The notes below the pieces were generated by a model. That model saw only the letters and a program-made list of their open reading frames with translations. It had not been told where the DNA came from and did no database searches. A stretch of 7,495 nucleotides of DNA from JAUXIQ01 sp030620925 [NCBI: Nitrospinota bacterium]. Its GTDB lineage: Bacteria; JAUXIQ01. The DNA lies in contig JAUXIQ010000086.1 in the NCBI GenBank assembly GCA_030620925.1, positions 1 through 7,495 on the forward strand. Reading direction: 5' to 3'. Positions 5,990 to 7,495 of this stretch are shown here, in pieces; position 1 is the first letter of the stretch, and each line of letters opens with the position of its first letter. Made by a program: the position numbers and the translations under genes.

Positions 5990-6007
5990 GGTGAATATAT
6001 ATCCACC
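5990..6007. promoter_or_regulatory. Near-perfect 18-bp palindrome, possible operator
   Basis: The sequence GGTGAATATATATCCACC reads almost the same on both strands, with one mismatched pair (positions 5 and 14 of the repeat, a G-U wobble in minus-strand RNA). It overlaps the -10 element and the adjacent spacer of the promoter candidate upstream of the O-methyltransferase gene. This is where a dimeric repressor could block RNA polymerase. A palindrome of this size by chance in AT-rich sequence is possible. Confidence 0.4.
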
Positions 6008-6022
6008 CAAACTCCATAACAA
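5994..6022 (-). promoter_or_regulatory. Sigma70-type promoter candidate for O-methyltransferase and BFN-PDZ genes
   Basis: On the minus strand, -35 TTGTTA (6022-6017, four of six) and -10 TATATT (5999-5994, five of six) are separated by 17 bp. Transcription would start near 5987, about 35 nt before the ATG at 5952. If real, the GTG at 6006 lies upstream of the transcript and cannot be its start. Confidence 0.42.
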
Positions 6023-6036
6023 CCGGCCCTGAAAAA

Positions 6037-7495
6037 TCAGCGGCCTTTCATCAGCTCTTTGAGTCTGTACAACTTATCGAGGGCGTCCCTGGGGGTAATA
6101 TCGTCCGGATCGATCCCCCTCAGCTCTTCCACCACCTTGAGCCCCGTCCCCGCGAACAAGGATAATTGAGATTCTTCAGCGCTGTCGCCCTTCGATCCTT
6201 CTTCCGGCTGCTCTTTGCTCCTCTTAAGCTCGCCGTATTCGAAGCCGATGAGCAGCTCACTCGCCCTCTTAAGTACTTCGGCGGGGAGACCGGCCAACCG
6301 CGCGACTTGTATGCCGTAGCTCTTGTCCGCGCTGCCTTCAACCACCTTTCGGAGAAACTTTACTTCCTCACCGCTCTCCCTCACCAGCACCTGATAATTC
6401 TTCACCCCCGCTGCCGTTCCCGCCAGCTCGGTGAGCTCATTGTAATGGGTGGCGAACAGCGTCTTGGCCCCGATGCGCGATTCGTCCGCTATGTATTCGG
6501 CCACCGCCCACGCTATGCTCACACCGTCGTAGGTGCTGGTTCCGCGGCCAATTTCGTCCAGGATGATGAGGCTCTTGCCGGTGGCGTTGTTCAATATATT
6601 GGCGGTCTCGTTCATCTCCACCATGAAGGTGCTCAAGCCCCGTGTGAGCTGGTCGTGGGCGCCTACTCGAGTGAATATCCTGTCCACCAGGCCGATTTCC
6701 GCACTTTCCGCGGGCACGAAGCCGCCCATCTGGGCCATGAGAACGATGAGGGCCGTCTGTCTGATAAAGGTCGACTTACCGGCCATGTTGGGGCCGGTGA
6801 CGATGAGCAGCCTGTTACTGTCGTTATCCAGATGCACGTCGTTGGGAACGAAACTCTCCTCCAGCTCAAGTCTCTCCAGGACCGGATGCCGCCCACCGAT
6901 GATCTTTATCTCTCCGTCATCCTTTACGGTCGGGCACCGGTAGTCGTAGTTGGCGGCCGTTTCGGCCAGCGAGCAGAGGACGTCCTTCAGGGCGACCCTG
7001 TGCGAGGCCTCCTGTACCCGGGTGGTGAAACCGGCGACCTCCTGGAGCAGTTCCCTGAACAGCTCCTCCTCCAGTCTGCTGGATTCCTCTTCGGCTTTCA
7101 GGACTTTCTCTTCGTACTCCTTGAGCTCCGGCGTGATGAACCGTTCGGCTCCGGTGAGGGTCTGTTTGCGAATGTAGTCGTCCGGTACGTCGTCCAGGTT
7201 CTTCCTGGTCACCTCTATGTAATATCCGAAGACCTTGTTGTATCCCACCCTGAGGCTGTTGATTCCGGTGCGGTCGCGCTCCCGGGCCTCCAACCGGGCG
7301 ATCCACTCCTTGCCCTGAGAGGAAAGCTCCCGGCAGGAATCCAGTTTCCCGGAATATCCCTCTCTTATCACACCCCCTTCTCTTACGCTGAAAGGAGCGT
7401 CCCTGGCAACGGCCCGCTCCAGGAGCTGACCCAGCTCCTGCAAGTCGTCCCACTCCTCGCTGAGCTCACGGAATATCTCCGAACTCAACGTACGA
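6037..7495 (-). CDS. mutS: DNA mismatch repair protein MutS, C-terminal part
   Basis: The last 485 codons of mutS; the 5' part lies beyond the right edge. The fragment starts in the core/lever domain. It then has the clamp region (ARERDRTGINSLRVGYNKVFGYYIEV, residues about 70-95; ERFITPELKEYEEKVL). The ABC-type ATPase domain follows, with Walker A GPNMAGKST at about 234-242, the signature region LSTFMVEM, Walker B LIILDE with GRGTSTYDG at about 309-324, and the switch His in THYNEL. After YGIQVARLAGLP comes a charged linker holding QLSLF at about 443-447, an exact match to the beta-clamp-binding consensus. Last comes a C-terminal helix-turn-helix (DPDDITPRDALDKLYRLKEL) like the tetramerisation region of E. 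coli MutS. This is MutS1, which recognises mismatches, not MutS2. No mutL follows. A TTG at 7488 is in frame but internal to the gene. Confidence 0.97.
   Translation of the reverse strand, partial: RTLSSEIFRELSEEWDDLQELGQLLERAVARDAPFSVREGGVIREGYSGKLDSCRELSSQGKEWIARLEARERDRTGINSLRVGYNKVFGYYIEVTRKNLDDVPDDYIRKQTLTGAERFITPELKEYEEKVLKAEEESSRLEEELFRELLQEVAGFTTRVQEASHRVALKDVLCSLAETAANYDYRCPTVKDDGEIKIIGGRHPVLERLELEESFVPNDVHLDNDSNRLLIVTGPNMAGKSTFIRQTALIVLMAQMGGFVPAESAEIGLVDRIFTRVGAHDQLTRGLSTFMVEMNETANILNNATGKSLIILDEIGRGTSTYDGVSIAWAVAEYIADESRIGAKTLFATHYNELTELAGTAAGVKNYQVLVRESGEEVKFLRKVVEGSADKSYGIQVARLAGLPAEVLKRASELLIGFEYGELKRSKEQPEEGSKGDSAEESQLSLFAGTGLKVVEELRGIDPDDITPRDALDKLYRLKELMKGR

Noticed and set aside
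5953-6006. 18-residue N-terminal extension of the O-methyltransferase from a GTG
   Set aside because: The GTG has a GGAG upstream, so it cannot be excluded. However, the extra residues are outside the family domain, and the GTG lies inside the promoter candidate. Kept only as an alternative.
6533-6943. Plus-strand open frame of 136 residues
   Set aside because: Antisense to the MutS ATPase domain, rich in Ser/Leu/Pro as expected for a mirror of that coding strand.
6917-7453. 178-residue open frame on the minus strand
   Set aside because: It lies wholly inside mutS in another frame, with a Gly/Arg/Pro-rich composition typical of a GC-rich shadow frame.
7486-7488. TTG as a start for a short MutS-like protein
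   Set aside because: The reading frame stays open to the window edge, and the sequence before and after it matches the MutS core domain. The gene is cut by the window, not short.

Overview
This is a bacterial chromosomal segment in which every supportable gene lies on the minus strand, so it reads from right to left. It is GC-rich by eye and uses ATG and GTG starts, several with clear Shine-Dalgarno sites. It also has sigma70-like promoter candidates and a MutS carrying a beta-clamp-binding motif. Together these point to a bacterium, but nothing here fixes the phylum. The standalone DUF123/COG1833 protein and the exported BFN-PDZ protein suggest a less-studied or anaerobic lineage, which is inference only.

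Right-hand block (7495 to 4102): the window opens inside mutS, with its 3' two thirds or less present (partial core, clamp, ATPase, C-terminal tail). It is not followed by mutL. Next come a caffeate-O-methyltransferase-like enzyme and an exported bifunctional-nuclease-domain (BFN/DUF151) protein fused to a PDZ domain. A candidate promoter overlapped by an 18-bp near-palindrome lies between mutS and the O-methyltransferase. The latter two genes may therefore be transcribed independently of mutS.

Middle gap (4101 to 3860): 242 bp without a gene. It holds a weak terminator-like hairpin with a T-rich tract, and then a good sigma70 promoter candidate (TTGATT, 17 bp, TATAAT) pointing into the left-hand block.

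Left-hand block (3859 to 1): a compact gene string that looks like one operon. In order it encodes a class I SAM methyltransferase, a small two-helix membrane protein with an acidic tail, a GT4 glycosyltransferase, a second class I methyltransferase, a DUF123 (Uri/COG1833) GIY-YIG-like protein, and the start of an exported SH3b-domain protein that runs off the window. The last three junctions include two 20-nt gene overlaps. A GT4 enzyme between two methyltransferases, with a membrane protein and a secreted SH3b protein, suggests making or modifying an envelope glycan or glycolipid. The substrate cannot be deduced from sequence.

No RNA gene, CRISPR array, insertion sequence or other mobile element was seen. 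I did not find a clearly new multi-gene system. The most unusual items are the exported BFN-PDZ fusion, the small glycosyl/methyl-transfer operon, and the palindrome over the promoter at about 5990-6022.
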